NCBI RefSeq assembly: GCF_001436735.1
Contig: NZ_AYZE01000016.1
Coordinates: 62,001-126,000, forward strand
Length of the DNA: 64,000 nt
Direction of reading: 5' to 3'
Source of the DNA: Liquorilactobacillus cacaonum DSM 21116
GTDB lineage: Bacteria; Bacillota; Bacilli; Lactobacillales; Lactobacillaceae
The translations under genes and the position numbers were made by a program. Positions 54,524 through 63,851 of this stretch are shown piece by piece. The notes under the pieces were generated by a model, which saw nothing but the letters and a program-made list of their open reading frames with translations, ran no database searches and was not told the origin of the DNA. Every line of letters begins with the position of its first letter. The first letter of the stretch is position 1.

Positions 54524-55537
54524 ATGTTAAAATTAGGTGTAATTGGTACAGGCTGGATTTCAAAACAATTTGTTGAAGCAATACAAGAAAATGGTTCATG
54601 GGAATTAACTAGCGTATTTTCACGGTCAATTGAAAAGGCGGAGAAATTTGGGGAAGAACTTGGTCTTAATATCATAGGTTATCGAGATTTAGAGCAATTT
54701 TTTTCTAGTGATGATTTTGATGTTGTCTATATTGCTTCTCCCAATAGTTTACATTTTGAACAAAGTCGACAAGCAATTTTAGCCGGTAAGCATGTAATTG
54801 TGGAAAAACCTGCTTGTTCTAATCCACAAGAGATGAAAATAATTCAACAGTTACTTTATAAGAATAATAATGTTTATTACTTTGAAGCAGCTAGACATTT
54901 TCATGAACCTAATTTTTTGAAGGTTAAAGATACAGTTAAGCAAATGAACACGATTCAAGGTGCAACACTTACTTATATGAAATATTCTTCAAAGTATGAT
55001 GATTTTTTAGCGGGAAAAGAACCAAATGTTTTTTCGCTGGACTTTTCAGGAGGAGCTTTGCAAGATTTGGGAGTATATCTTGGATATGATGCGGTTAGTT
55101 GGTTTGGATTACCGGAAAAAGTACAATATGTAGCTACTAAGTTGCGAAACGGAATCGATGGTAAGGGACTAGCATTATTAAGCTATCCGGGATATACTGT
55201 GACTTTGAACATTGGTAAAATTGCTAATTCTTATTTAAAAAGCGAAGTTTATGGCTTAAAGGAAACAATTGTTATGGATAACGCTGCTGATTTAGAGGAA
55301 ATCCGTCTAATAGATGGAACCAGTGAGCAACTTTTAACACAAAAAGCAGCAGCTAATCCAATGGCAGCGGAAGTTTCAGACTTTACTGAGATACTTAAGA
55401 ATCCAACTTCTTTAAGTAGTAAACAAAAGATGGAAGATTGGTTAGCTGTTTGTGTTCAAGTTAATCATGTTTTATATGAACTTAGAGTGAGTGCGGAAAT
55501 TATATTTAGAGCAGATGAACAGATGAGGGAAAAATGA
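54524..55537 (+). CDS. Gfo/Idh/MocA-family oxidoreductase
   Basis: NAD(P)-dependent enzyme of 337 residues. The Rossmann start is LGVIGTGWISKQFVEAIQ, and DVVYIASPNSLHFEQSRQAILAGKHVIVEKPACSNPQE is the classic family motif, with the catalytic Lys in EKP. A C-terminal sugar-binding domain follows. The substrate is probably a sugar, inositol or related polyol. The 4-bp overlap ATGA with the helicase gene means they are cotranslated, though the two functions are unrelated. Confidence 0.9.
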   Translation: MLKLGVIGTGWISKQFVEAIQENGSWELTSVFSRSIEKAEKFGEELGLNIIGYRDLEQFFSSDDFDVVYIASPNSLHFEQSRQAILAGKHVIVEKPACSNPQEMKIIQQLLYKNNNVYYFEAARHFHEPNFLKVKDTVKQMNTIQGATLTYMKYSSKYDDFLAGKEPNVFSLDFSGGALQDLGVYLGYDAVSWFGLPEKVQYVATKLRNGIDGKGLALLSYPGYTVTLNIGKIANSYLKSEVYGLKETIVMDNAADLEEIRLIDGTSEQLLTQKAAANPMAAEVSDFTEILKNPTSLSSKQKMEDWLAVCVQVNHVLYELRVSAEIIFRADEQMREK

Positions 55538-56811
55538 ATTCAAAATTTGAAGATAATTTTAAAGAAAAAGGTTTTACAAAATTAACATTAATTCAGGAAA
55601 AAGTATATGAACCATTAATGGAAGGTAAAAGTGTATTGGGACTTGCACCAACTGGTTCAGGTAAGACCTTAGCATATTTATTACCATTACTTGAACGTGT
55701 TGATAAAGCACAAGGAGTGCAAGTAGTAATTGTTGCGCCTTCACAAGAATTAGCTGCACAGATTACGGAAGTAGCACGTCAATGGGCTAAACTTGTTGAT
55801 TTAAGTGTTCTATCGTTGATTGGTGGAGCAAATGTTAAACGACAAATTGAAAAATTGAAAAAAGCACCAGAAGTTGTAATCGGAACTCCAGGTAGAATGC
55901 TTGAGTTGGTTGAAAATAAAAAATTAAAGTTGCATAATGTAAAATCATTTGTTTTTGATGAAGCAGATGAATTATTAACAGAACAAACATTGATCTCATG
56001 TCGTTCACTTTTAAGCCATGCACCAGGAATTGTGCAGCTTGCATTTTTTTCTGCTACAAAATCCGAAATTTTTGATCAACTTCAGCAATGGTTTGGTATT
56101 GATGTTGCAACATTTGATGTACGAGCAGAGGACCAGACACAAGGAATCGTAGAACATTTTTTGGTGGAAACACCCGTAAGAAAACGAATCGATACTCTTC
56201 GCAAGTTGTCTAATTTGGAAGAATTCAGTGCACTGGTGTTTTTTAAAAAGGTAACTGAAATTGAGAACGCTGCAGATAAATTGCGGTATCTAGGTGTTAA
56301 GGTTGCAGTGTTAGAAGGTCAAAAAAGACAAGTAGAACGCGAAAAAGCTTTACGACAATTACGCAAAGGTGAAATCAAATTATTATTGACTACCGATGTT
56401 GCAGCACGCGGGCTTGATATTGAGGACTTACCTGCTGTAATTAATTATGATTTACCAAAAGATAGCAATACCTACATTCATAGAGTTGGAAGAACAGGGA
56501 GAATGGGGGCTCGCGGAATAGTTGTCAACTTGGGTAACGAACATGATCTACGAAATTTTAGACAATTAGTACAATCAGAAAATTATGAACTGAATTTTGG
56601 AATGGTCTACAAGGGAACACTTATACGGACAGAAGAGTTAGAAAAAGAACCAAGAGAAGTTAGACCAGATAGTGAAAAGGAACCAAGAAGAAAAAAACAA
56701 GCAGTACAATTGCCTACTGTTGAAAAGAAGAAATATAAAAAAAGAAAACGTGATCAAAAAAACAAAGGGATGCGACGAAAGAAAGACAATCAACAAGATA
56801 AAGAGATATAA
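55534..56811 (+). CDS. DEAD-box RNA helicase
   Basis: Helicase of 425 residues. Motifs in order: Q-motif region (GFTKLTLIQEKVYEPLMEG), APTGSGKTLAY (I), TPGRMLE (Ib), DEADEL (II), FSATKS (III), TDVAARGLDI (V) and HRVGRTGRMG (VI). The last 60 residues are a basic tail rich in Lys/Arg, useful for RNA binding. The family remodels rRNA or mRNA, often in the cold. It resembles YfmL/CshB-class proteins in size. It is coupled to the oxidoreductase gene upstream. Confidence 0.93.
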   Translation: MNSKFEDNFKEKGFTKLTLIQEKVYEPLMEGKSVLGLAPTGSGKTLAYLLPLLERVDKAQGVQVVIVAPSQELAAQITEVARQWAKLVDLSVLSLIGGANVKRQIEKLKKAPEVVIGTPGRMLELVENKKLKLHNVKSFVFDEADELLTEQTLISCRSLLSHAPGIVQLAFFSATKSEIFDQLQQWFGIDVATFDVRAEDQTQGIVEHFLVETPVRKRIDTLRKLSNLEEFSALVFFKKVTEIENAADKLRYLGVKVAVLEGQKRQVEREKALRQLRKGEIKLLLTTDVAARGLDIEDLPAVINYDLPKDSNTYIHRVGRTGRMGARGIVVNLGNEHDLRNFRQLVQSENYELNFGMVYKGTLIRTEELEKEPREVRPDSEKEPRRKKQAVQLPTVEKKKYKKRKRDQKNKGMRRKKDNQQDKEI

Positions 56812-56830
56812 TATCTGAATGGGTGGACTA

Positions 56831-56859
56831 TTGACTTTAGTGTGTTATCTTCATATACT
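56831..56859 (+). promoter_or_regulatory. Promoter of the tRNA-Arg gene
   Basis: TTGACT (56831-56836) and TATACT (56854-56859) with a 17-bp spacer, 30 bp before the tRNA. Confidence 0.75.
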
Positions 56860-56888
56860 TATATAGTTGATATTTTACTTGTTTTCTT

Positions 56889-56962
56889 GCGTTTGTAGCT
56901 CAGCAGGATAGAGCAACCGCCTCCTAAGCGGTAGGTCATCGGTTCGATTCCGATCAAACGCA
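56889..56962 (+). tRNA. tRNA-Arg, anticodon CCT
   Basis: Cloverleaf of 74 nt: acceptor GCGTTTG/CAAACGC, D arm with AGCTCAGCAGGATAGAGC, anticodon stem ACCGC/GCGGT with loop CTCCTAA giving CCT (reads AGG), T loop GGTTCGATTCC, discriminator A. The CCA end is not encoded. It has its own promoter and a strong terminator. Confidence 0.95.
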
Positions 56963-57000
56963 TTATGAAATAGTCAAGATAGAACATGTATATAGAATAG

Positions 57001-57045
57001 AAATAGGGACTAGATCGGAGTAACTTTCGATCAGTCCCTATTTTT
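57001..57045 (+). terminator. Terminator after tRNA-Arg
   Basis: Perfect stem of about 14 bp, AAATAGGGACT...AGTCCCTATTT, with inner GATCG/CGATC pairing and a T-run. Confidence 0.93.
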
Positions 57046-57140
57046 GTCGTGAAATCATGAATCTTACGTTTTTTCATATAAACATGCAAATATCATGCCT
57101 ATTTGATTCTGTGTTAATCTTCTATGACTCCCAATCTGGG

Positions 57141-58382
57141 TCACACGCTTGCCCAGTCTCCATTTCTAAATACGGGTATCCGAGTTCCATCGGTACGAAT
57201 TCCATCAATATCCATTTCAGCTGATCCTACCATAAAATCAACATGCGTTTGACTGATATTCAAATGGGCTTTCTTTAATTCATCTTCAGTCATCTTTGTA
57301 CCACCAATTAGTGAGAATGGATAAGCAGAGCCAAGTGCAAGATGATTGCTAGCATTTTCGTCAAAAAGTGTATTGAAAAAAGTGATTCCTGATTGAGAAA
57401 TTGGTGAAGGATTTGGCACTAATGCAACTTCTCCTAAAGAACGAGCACCTTCATCAGTTTCTAAAAGATGATTAAGAACTTCTTCACCTTTTTTAGCTGT
57501 TGCTTCAATAACTCTTCCGTTTTTGAAGGTTAATCTAATGCCTTCAATTATAGTACCACTGTAACTAAGTGGTTTAGTTGAAGACACAACTCCATCAATT
57601 CGAGTCGAATCAGCCGCGCTAAATACTTCTTCAGAAGGCATATTTGCCATGAAAGAAATTCCCTGACTATTGAGGCTACTTGCTCCTTCCCAATGGTGAT
57701 TCTTTGGTAATCCAATTGTCAAATCAGTATTTGACGAGACATAATGTAAAGCAGTGAATTGCTCGTTGTTTAGCCAGTTGGCCTTGGCATGAAGTTTATG
57801 GTCATGTTCTTTCCATGCTTGTACTGGATCGGCTTCAATGATCCGAGTTGTCTTAAAGATTTCTTCCCATAGTTTTTGAGTAGCTTCAGAAACTGATAAT
57901 TCAGGAAAGACAAGTTGAGACCATTTTGATCCTGCAGCAGCGACAACTGTCCAACTAAGATCGTTATTTTGAGTAGCTTTTCTAACACGGTTAAGTACTT
58001 GGCCCATTGATTTTTGGAAAGTTGCGATTCTCTTTGGTGGAATCCCTGCTAAAGCACGAGGACTTTCTGAAACAACAGAGATGCGTGCAGCTTTTTTATC
58101 TACAATGTAGTCTGCTTCTGTACCAAAATAGGTTGGAATATTTTCTAACCTATCGAGGGGAGCATTTTTTAAGAATTGGCGTTGTGAAAATGAATCAGTC
58201 CACTTTGTGATTACCTCACTCGCACCGGCTTTGTAAGCTTCTTGGATTATTAAATGAGCTAGTTCAAGCTGTTCAATTGAAATATATAAAACAACTACTT
58301 GACCAACTTGAACATTAACACCAACTTTGACGATTAGAGTGGCGTATTTTTGAAGATTAAGGTTGAAAGTCTCAGAGTTCAT
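57141..58382 (-). CDS. M29-family metallo-aminopeptidase (AmpS/PepS type)
   Basis: Cytosolic aminopeptidase of 413 residues. The N-terminal domain (VGVNVQVGQVVVLYISIEQLELAHLI) and the C-terminal metal-binding part (NHHWEGASSLNSQG, EEVFSAADSTRIDGVV, LNISQTHVDFMVGSAEMDIDG) are characteristic; the Glu, His, Tyr and Asp there bind the two metal ions. It trims N-terminal residues from peptides. I start at ATG 58382 because AAGGAG precedes it; an upstream in-frame ATG adds 17 residues and lacks a ribosome site. Confidence 0.92.
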   Translation of the reverse strand: MNSETFNLNLQKYATLIVKVGVNVQVGQVVVLYISIEQLELAHLIIQEAYKAGASEVITKWTDSFSQRQFLKNAPLDRLENIPTYFGTEADYIVDKKAARISVVSESPRALAGIPPKRIATFQKSMGQVLNRVRKATQNNDLSWTVVAAAGSKWSQLVFPELSVSEATQKLWEEIFKTTRIIEADPVQAWKEHDHKLHAKANWLNNEQFTALHYVSSNTDLTIGLPKNHHWEGASSLNSQGISFMANMPSEEVFSAADSTRIDGVVSSTKPLSYSGTIIEGIRLTFKNGRVIEATAKKGEEVLNHLLETDEGARSLGEVALVPNPSPISQSGITFFNTLFDENASNHLALGSAYPFSLIGGTKMTEDELKKAHLNISQTHVDFMVGSAEMDIDGIRTDGTRIPVFRNGDWASV

Positions 58383-58428
58383 GGGCGGGCTCCTTTTATT
58401 ATTTATATAATTAATATCAATATATGAT

Positions 58429-58457
58429 AGCATAATTTAACTAGCGGGTTTAGCCAA
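58429..58457 (-). promoter_or_regulatory. Promoter of the M29 aminopeptidase gene
   Basis: On the minus strand TTGGCT and TATGCT, spaced 17 bp, about 50 bp before the start codon. Confidence 0.6.
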
Positions 58458-58574
58458 ATTTTAAAATAGATGGTGTGAAATTAAAAAAAAATTTGCTAAT
58501 TAGAATTCCTATTTCAGGAAAATGGTGTTTGTAGTACAATTAATACAACAATTAGAGAATTCGAGGTGGCATTT

Positions 58575-59714
58575 TTGAAGAAATTAAAAGTAATGACGGT
58601 TTTTGGAACGAGACCTGAAGCAATTAAGATGGCACCTGTAATATTGGAATTAAAAAAACAAGCAAAATTTTTTGAATCCATAACGGTTGTTACAGCACAA
58701 CACCGTGAAATGCTTGATCAAGTGATGACAATCTTCAATATTGTACCAGACTATGATCTTGATATTATGAAAAAAAATCAAACGTTAGGTGATATTACTG
58801 CGAGTGTTTTGCAGCTATTAGACCATGTTTTAGATAAAGAAAAACCAGATATAGTACTAGTACATGGAGATACATCGACAACCTTTGCGGCTGCACTTGC
58901 AACTTTTTACCGCCAGATACCAATTGGACATGTCGAAGCGGGGTTAAGAACATGGAACAAATATTCACCTTATCCTGAAGAAATGAATCGACAGATGACA
59001 GACGTGTTAAGTGATTTATATTTTGCACCAACAAACCAGAGCAAAAAGAACTTATTGGCAGAAAATCATCGTGATGATCAGATATTTATTACTGGCAATA
59101 CTGCAATTGATGCTCTTAAAGAAACAATTACAGATGGTTATCAGCATGCGGTGTTAGATGAAATAAATGAAAAAAACAAAATAATACTATTAACGATGCA
59201 TCGCCGTGAAAATCTTGGAGAACCAATGAAACAAGTTTTTACTGCAGTAAAGCAAGTTGTTGAACAAAATAAAAATGTAGAAGTTGTTTACCCAATGCAT
59301 TTAAATCCCAAAGTCAGGGAAATGGCTAAGCAAATATTAGGTAATATTAAACGAGTTCATTTGATTGAGCCATTAAATGTTGTGGATTTTCACAATTTAT
59401 GCGCGAGAAGTTATTATATTATGACTGACTCAGGTGGTGTGCAAGAAGAAGCCCCAGCTTTGAAAAAACCGGTTCTAGTTTTACGAGACACAACAGAAAG
59501 ACCAGAAGGTGTTGAGGCGGGGACTCTAAAATTAGTTGGAACCAGTCAGCTCGAGGTAGAGAAACAAATGAACTCCTTACTAGATAATGAGGACGTCTAC
59601 CAAAAAATGGCAAATTCAAAAAATCCATATGGTGATGGACATGCTAGTGAGCGAATATTGGAAGCAATTTTGTATTATTTTGGCGATAATGTCAAAAAAC
59701 CAATTGATTTTTAG
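58575..59714 (+). CDS. wecB: UDP-N-acetylglucosamine 2-epimerase (non-hydrolysing)
   Basis: Enzyme of 379 residues converting UDP-GlcNAc to UDP-ManNAc for cell-wall polysaccharide or teichoic-acid linkage units. Signatures: MTVFGTRPEAIKMAPV, HVEAGLRT, YPEEMNRQ, DSGGVQEEAPAL and ERPEGVEAGT. I favour the TTG start because the family normally begins Met-Lys-Lys-Leu-Lys-Val and GAGGTGG is suitably placed; a GTG nine bases earlier overlaps that ribosome site. A TTTCAG-N17-TACAAT promoter-like pair lies 35 bp upstream. Confidence 0.93.
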   Translation: MKKLKVMTVFGTRPEAIKMAPVILELKKQAKFFESITVVTAQHREMLDQVMTIFNIVPDYDLDIMKKNQTLGDITASVLQLLDHVLDKEKPDIVLVHGDTSTTFAAALATFYRQIPIGHVEAGLRTWNKYSPYPEEMNRQMTDVLSDLYFAPTNQSKKNLLAENHRDDQIFITGNTAIDALKETITDGYQHAVLDEINEKNKIILLTMHRRENLGEPMKQVFTAVKQVVEQNKNVEVVYPMHLNPKVREMAKQILGNIKRVHLIEPLNVVDFHNLCARSYYIMTDSGGVQEEAPALKKPVLVLRDTTERPEGVEAGTLKLVGTSQLEVEKQMNSLLDNEDVYQKMANSKNPYGDGHASERILEAILYYFGDNVKKPIDF

Positions 59715-59742
59715 ATAGATAATTTGTTGTGGGGGAGAAAAA

Positions 59743-60138
59743 ATGGGAAAACAAAAGATTGATAAGTTTGGCTTTAAAACTGAAGAACAAGTATTTAACC
59801 GTTACTTTCCTTTATATACCGTTGCATTACGTTATTATCCTGAGATTTATGCACTGCTTGAAAAACATTCAGATTTAGAGAACCCACGAACGATTTCTTC
59901 TAATATAAATATTGTTTTTGCAATTATTCGATATCAGACGATTGTAAAGAATCTGGTTAGCCTACAAGCTGTGGGCGAGGTTGATGAAGACGTCTCGCAA
60001 GAAATTAAGGAGTTACGTAACATAATAGATGTGCTTGATAATCTCAAGTATCAAATCGCACATAATCCGAGTTCTGTAAAAAATGCGATTATAATTAAGG
60101 ACAAGATATTGGATTTTAAAAATTTCAGAAAAAAATGA
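59743..60138 (+). CDS. Conserved hypothetical protein
   Basis: Soluble, helical protein of 131 residues that starts KIDKFGFKTEEQVFNRYFPLYTVALRYYPEIYALLEKH. It is acidic in the middle and basic at the end. No membrane segment or motif is seen and no family is recognised. It lies 28 bp after the epimerase gene with GGGGGAG before its ATG, so it is probably cotranscribed with it. Confidence 0.7.
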   Translation: MGKQKIDKFGFKTEEQVFNRYFPLYTVALRYYPEIYALLEKHSDLENPRTISSNINIVFAIIRYQTIVKNLVSLQAVGEVDEDVSQEIKELRNIIDVLDNLKYQIAHNPSSVKNAIIIKDKILDFKNFRKK

Positions 60139-60212
60139 TAACAAGTTTGGTGTGACTTTTCTATGGATGAGTTTGCACTATTTTTTTATAATTCAGTAAG
60201 GGGGAAAATGAA

Positions 60213-61352
60213 ATGAATGAAAGTCAAAGAATTGAATTACTGAGTGATTTAATTAAAATAAATTCAGTCAACGGTAATGAAGCAAAAATTGCAAACTATT
60301 TAGAAAAAAAATTAAAAGAGAATAATATCAAAGTAAAAGTTGATTACTTTGGCGAAAATAGCGCAAATCTGATTGCTGAAATTGGTACTGGGAGTGAAGC
60401 TGTGCTTTGTTTTGAAGGGCATCAAGACACTGTTGCAATTGGAGAACAGAAACAATGGAAGTACAAGCCTTTTGGTGCTGAGATTGTTGGCGATAAACTT
60501 TATGGCCGCGGTTCTGCTGATATGAAAAGCGGATTGGCTGCAGCTGTCATTGCAATGATTGAATTAAATGAAGAACAGGTAAAGATTGCTGGAAAGATAA
60601 AATTAGTTGCAACATCGGGTGAAGAGTTTGGTGCTAAAGGTGCATATCGATTGATAAAAGGTGCTGAGCTAGATGATGTTTCTGCAATGATTGTTGGGGA
60701 ACCCACAGCAGGTAAAGTCATTTATGCACATTCTGGATCATTAAATTATTGTGTGAAAAGCTATGGCAAGGCAGTTCATAGTTCTAATCCTGAAAAAGGA
60801 ATGAATGCAATCATTGGATTGAATTATTTTATAAATGCAGAGCAAAAAGTATTTGCCAATAGTCCAGTTGATTCAATTCTAGGTGAATTTAAGCATAGTA
60901 TTACTACGATTTCTGGTGGAAGCCAAGTTAACATTATTCCTGATTATGCTATATTGTATGGAAATATTCGGCCAACAAGGGTTATGAACAATCATAAAGT
61001 AAAAGAAATGCTTAATGAGTTAATTAGAAAGCTAAATAAAAAATATAATTGTCAATTAGAACTTGAAATAATTCATGATTTTTTTCCGATGAGCACTTTA
61101 AAAGAGAATAATTTTGTAGCACAAGTGATTAAAGCAGCACAAAATAATTTTGGCAGTAAGACAAGTCTTGGAATAATAAATGGTGCAACTGATGCAAGTG
61201 TTTATGTACAAAAATATCCTAATTTACCAGTTGTTATTTTAGGACCAGATACGTGGGAAGTGGCACATCAGGTTGACGAAGCCACAAGTATTAATAGTTA
61301 TATGAATACAATTGAGACTTACAAAGAAATTGCACATAATTTTTTTAAATAG
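60213..61352 (+). CDS. M20-family metallopeptidase (ArgE/DapE-like)
   Basis: Hydrolase of 379 residues. The metal-ligand residues lie in CFEGHQDTVA (His), YGRGSADMKSGLA (bridging Asp), ATSGEEFGAKG (Glu-Glu), VGEPT and the C-terminal His in WEVAHQVDEA. A dimerisation lid fills residues 175-285 (HSGSLNYCVKSYGKAVHSSNPEKGMNAI). The length and motifs fit succinyl-diaminopimelate desuccinylase-type enzymes as annotated in lactobacilli. A role in DAP synthesis or in amide hydrolysis cannot be decided here. GGGGG is the ribosome site. Confidence 0.88.
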   Translation: MNESQRIELLSDLIKINSVNGNEAKIANYLEKKLKENNIKVKVDYFGENSANLIAEIGTGSEAVLCFEGHQDTVAIGEQKQWKYKPFGAEIVGDKLYGRGSADMKSGLAAAVIAMIELNEEQVKIAGKIKLVATSGEEFGAKGAYRLIKGAELDDVSAMIVGEPTAGKVIYAHSGSLNYCVKSYGKAVHSSNPEKGMNAIIGLNYFINAEQKVFANSPVDSILGEFKHSITTISGGSQVNIIPDYAILYGNIRPTRVMNNHKVKEMLNELIRKLNKKYNCQLELEIIHDFFPMSTLKENNFVAQVIKAAQNNFGSKTSLGIINGATDASVYVQKYPNLPVVILGPDTWEVAHQVDEATSINSYMNTIETYKEIAHNFFK

Positions 61353-61451
61353 ATGAATATTATTATTTTTATTTGTTACTTTTTTATTTACATGTCGACC
61401 CTTTCAGTTTATAATTTCATTAATTAAGTTGATTAGGTTAGGAGAAATGAA

Positions 61452-62090
61452 ATGAAATATAAATATGAAATTATCTACCCCAAAAATGAAATAACAAAAG
61501 AAACACCAGTGGCATTGACGTTACATGGAATGGGGTCATCTTACCTTGATTTAAGACCATTAATTCCAGTCTTTGGAAGAGAAGTGATTGAGCTACATCT
61601 TCAAGGTGACCTTGGCTACGGTGGTGGATACACATATTTTATACCAGAGTTTACCAAAAAAACTGAACAAGAGATAATTGGAACTGTTGTTAAAGATATC
61701 CATGATGAAGTTGTTAGTATTTTGGAGACAGAAAAATTAGAAAAAAATCCATTGTTTAGCTTAGGCTTTAGCCAAGGAGCAATCTTGAATATAGGGTTAG
61801 GAATTTTTTATCCTAATTGGTTAGATACGGTGGTTATATTGAGTGGACGTTTGCCAGAATTTTATGTTGAAGAAGCAAAGAAAAATCTTGTTGACAAAAA
61901 AGTAAAGACAAATTTCTTTATTTCGCAGGGGAAAAAAGATCCACTTTTTGCACCAACGGTTGGGCAAAGAATTGCCAAATTTTTAGGAGAGTATTCAGAC
62001 AATGTTGCTTATCATGAGTACTCGAGTGGTCATACGGTAGATCGTCAAGCACCACGAGATATCTATGACTGGATTATGGCACAAGTTTAA
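61452..62090 (+). CDS. Alpha/beta hydrolase (carboxylesterase/phospholipase type)
   Basis: Protein of 212 residues, without a signal peptide. The oxyanion turn is LTLHGMGSS near residue 25, and the nucleophile is the Ser in LGFSQGAILN near residue 115, followed by an Asp in SQGKKDPLFAP and a His in SSGHTVD. The fold is that of short carboxylesterases (YpfH/Lysophospholipase-like). The natural ester is unknown. A strong terminator follows. Confidence 0.87.
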   Translation: MKYKYEIIYPKNEITKETPVALTLHGMGSSYLDLRPLIPVFGREVIELHLQGDLGYGGGYTYFIPEFTKKTEQEIIGTVVKDIHDEVVSILETEKLEKNPLFSLGFSQGAILNIGLGIFYPNWLDTVVILSGRLPEFYVEEAKKNLVDKKVKTNFFISQGKKDPLFAPTVGQRIAKFLGEYSDNVAYHEYSSGHTVDRQAPRDIYDWIMAQV

Positions 62091-62105
62091 TTAGCATAGT
62101 AGCGG

Positions 62106-62146
62106 GCAAAATCAAAACTTATCTTTTGATTTTGCTTTTTTTTTTT
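62106..62146 (+). terminator. Terminator of the hydrolase gene
   Basis: GCAAAATCAAAA/TTTTGATTTTGC, 12 bp, 6-nt loop, followed by more than ten T. Confidence 0.92.
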
Positions 62147-62185
62147 AGAAACTCATTTTATTGTGTCAAAGGTGAGGGTTAATGA

Positions 62186-62246
62186 TTGACACTTGCTATT
62201 TTGTAGAATAACATTTAATCATTGGTGACACGGTGTCACCAATGAT
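62186..62246 (+). promoter_or_regulatory. hrtRBA promoter and 29-bp palindromic operator
   Basis: TTGACA (62186-62191) and TAACAT (62209-62214), spacing 17. The start region is covered by a perfect palindrome: arms ATCATTGGTGACAC (62218-62231) and GTGTCACCAATGAT (62233-62246) around a single G. Its centre TGACAC-N-GTGTCA equals the core of the L. lactis HrtR site as I recall it. Confidence 0.85.
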
Positions 62247-62260
62247 GGGAGGGTAGTGAA

Positions 62261-62779
62261 GTGGTTTTAAAGACGTTTGAAAATTTATCTGCAGAAAAAA
62301 AGAAACGAATATTTCAAGCATTGCTAAATGAATTTGGGGAATATCCACTGGAACAAGCGCAGGTGGCTAGAATCATTAAGGAAGTAGCTATTTCTAGAGG
62401 GAGTTTTTATAAGTATTTTACGGACATTAATGATGCATATTGGTACGTTTATAAAGTTGTTTTAAGTGAGGTTCATGCTCCTATTTTGAACGAAAAAATA
62501 ACAACTTGTTCATATGTAAAAACGGTTCGCGAATTTGTAGAGCAAACGACTGCTAGTGCCTATTTTGAATATATAAGAATGCATTTGTGTGTAAATGAGA
62601 GCTCTTTAGGTAAAGAAAATAAAAATAAATTCACTAAGAAACCTAGTTCTTATAGTGAATGGGCAGTGATGATTCTTGCACATGAAGTAATTAAACAGAT
62701 ATTGCTTTATCCGAATATGAAAGACCAATTAATTGGGTATTTAGACGAATCTGTTCAAAAATTAATGAAGGAAGGTTGA
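62261..62779 (+). CDS. hrtR: TetR-family heme-responsive repressor (HrtR-like)
   Basis: TetR regulator of 172 residues. The helix-turn-helix lies at residues 15-55 (VARIIKEVAISRGSFYKYFTDIND). The effector domain contains His72 and His141; HrtR of L. lactis binds heme through His72 and a second His near 149, so the first matches exactly in number (from memory of that protein). The gene starts at GTG with GGGAGGG before it and is followed 4 bp later by the permease gene. Heme binding would release it from the palindrome upstream and switch on the efflux pump. Confidence 0.82.
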   Translation: MVLKTFENLSAEKKKRIFQALLNEFGEYPLEQAQVARIIKEVAISRGSFYKYFTDINDAYWYVYKVVLSEVHAPILNEKITTCSYVKTVREFVEQTTASAYFEYIRMHLCVNESSLGKENKNKFTKKPSSYSEWAVMILAHEVIKQILLYPNMKDQLIGYLDESVQKLMKEG

Positions 62780-62783
62780 TGCT

Positions 62784-63848
62784 ATGTTTCTCGCACTTAA
62801 AGAGATGAAGTATGAAAAATTAAGATATGCCTTAATTATTGCGATGATAGTCTTAGTTAGCTACCTAATATTTATTTTAACAAGTTTAGCGCAAGGCTTG
62901 GCAAGGCAAAATACAGATGCAATAAAATCTTGGAATATTCAAAGTGTAGCATTGAATAGTGATGCAAACACAAGCATGACGCAATCTGTAATCACAAGAA
63001 AACAGTTAGCTAATATAAAATTAAATAAAAAAACTGCAGTGGTTACTCAGGTTCCCATAGTAGTTCGTGGGACTAATAAAAGTAAAGAAAGCGCCCAGTT
63101 TATAGGACTAAATTATACGCAGTTTATTATGAAGAATATGAAAATTCTAAATGGTAAGAAACCTATTAAGTCCAATGAAGTGCTAGTAGATAGCTCGTTG
63201 AAACAAGATGGGTATCAAATTGGGGATAAAATAAAACTGAATTCAGGAGGAAATAGCTTTGTAATTAGTGGTTTTGTAAAAGATGCAAAATTAAATATTG
63301 CACCAGTTGTATATGGTTCGATTAATGCAGCTAAGGTGCTAAAAAATGCAGGTCCAACATTTGCAACAAGTGCTGTTGTTTCACAAAAAAAAGAGGTAAA
63401 GCATCTTAAAAATAGTGATGTAACAAGTTATTCCCTAAAAAGGTTTATAACTAAATTGCCAGGTTATTCGGCTCAAACAACCACGTTTACATTTATGATA
63501 GGTTTTTTAATGGTAATTTCTTTAGTTGTAGTTGCAGTATTCCTGTACATTTTAACAATGCAAAAGCTTGAAAATTATGCAGTTTTGCGAGCTCAAGGTG
63601 TGCCGGTCGGAATTCTTGTGCGTGCAACTATTTCACAATCTATATTGATTGTAATAAGTGGTCTATTAATTGGAACTGGCCTGACAGGATTAACTGCACA
63701 ATTTATCCCAGCTACTGTACCAATGTATTTTAGTATTCCGTTGCTTGGAACTGTAGCCCTTGGGTTGATTATCGTTGCCTTATTAGGTGTAATTGTCCCA
63801 ATAAAAATAGTTACGCAAGTTGACCCAGTAACTGTGATTGGAGGTTAA
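62784..63848 (+). CDS. hrtB: Heme ABC exporter permease (HrtB-like, FtsX family)
   Basis: Permease of 354 residues with the four-helix MacB/FtsX layout: helix near 12-35, an extracytoplasmic domain (residues 40-225), then three C-terminal helices with LENYAVLRAQGVPVGILVRATI between them. Size and gene order R-B-A equal the hrtRBA operon of L. lactis, where HrtBA expels heme and lowers its toxicity. The heme role rests on the regulator, the operator and gene order, not on this protein's own motifs. Confidence 0.87.
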   Translation: MFLALKEMKYEKLRYALIIAMIVLVSYLIFILTSLAQGLARQNTDAIKSWNIQSVALNSDANTSMTQSVITRKQLANIKLNKKTAVVTQVPIVVRGTNKSKESAQFIGLNYTQFIMKNMKILNGKKPIKSNEVLVDSSLKQDGYQIGDKIKLNSGGNSFVISGFVKDAKLNIAPVVYGSINAAKVLKNAGPTFATSAVVSQKKEVKHLKNSDVTSYSLKRFITKLPGYSAQTTTFTFMIGFLMVISLVVVAVFLYILTMQKLENYAVLRAQGVPVGILVRATISQSILIVISGLLIGTGLTGLTAQFIPATVPMYFSIPLLGTVALGLIIVALLGVIVPIKIVTQVDPVTVIGG

Positions 63849-63851
63849 TTA

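Noticed and set aside
56889..56962. tRNA-Arg as an integration site of a mobile element
   Set aside because: No integrase is next to it and no 3' tRNA duplicate was seen in the flanking sequence; the neighbours look like stable chromosome.
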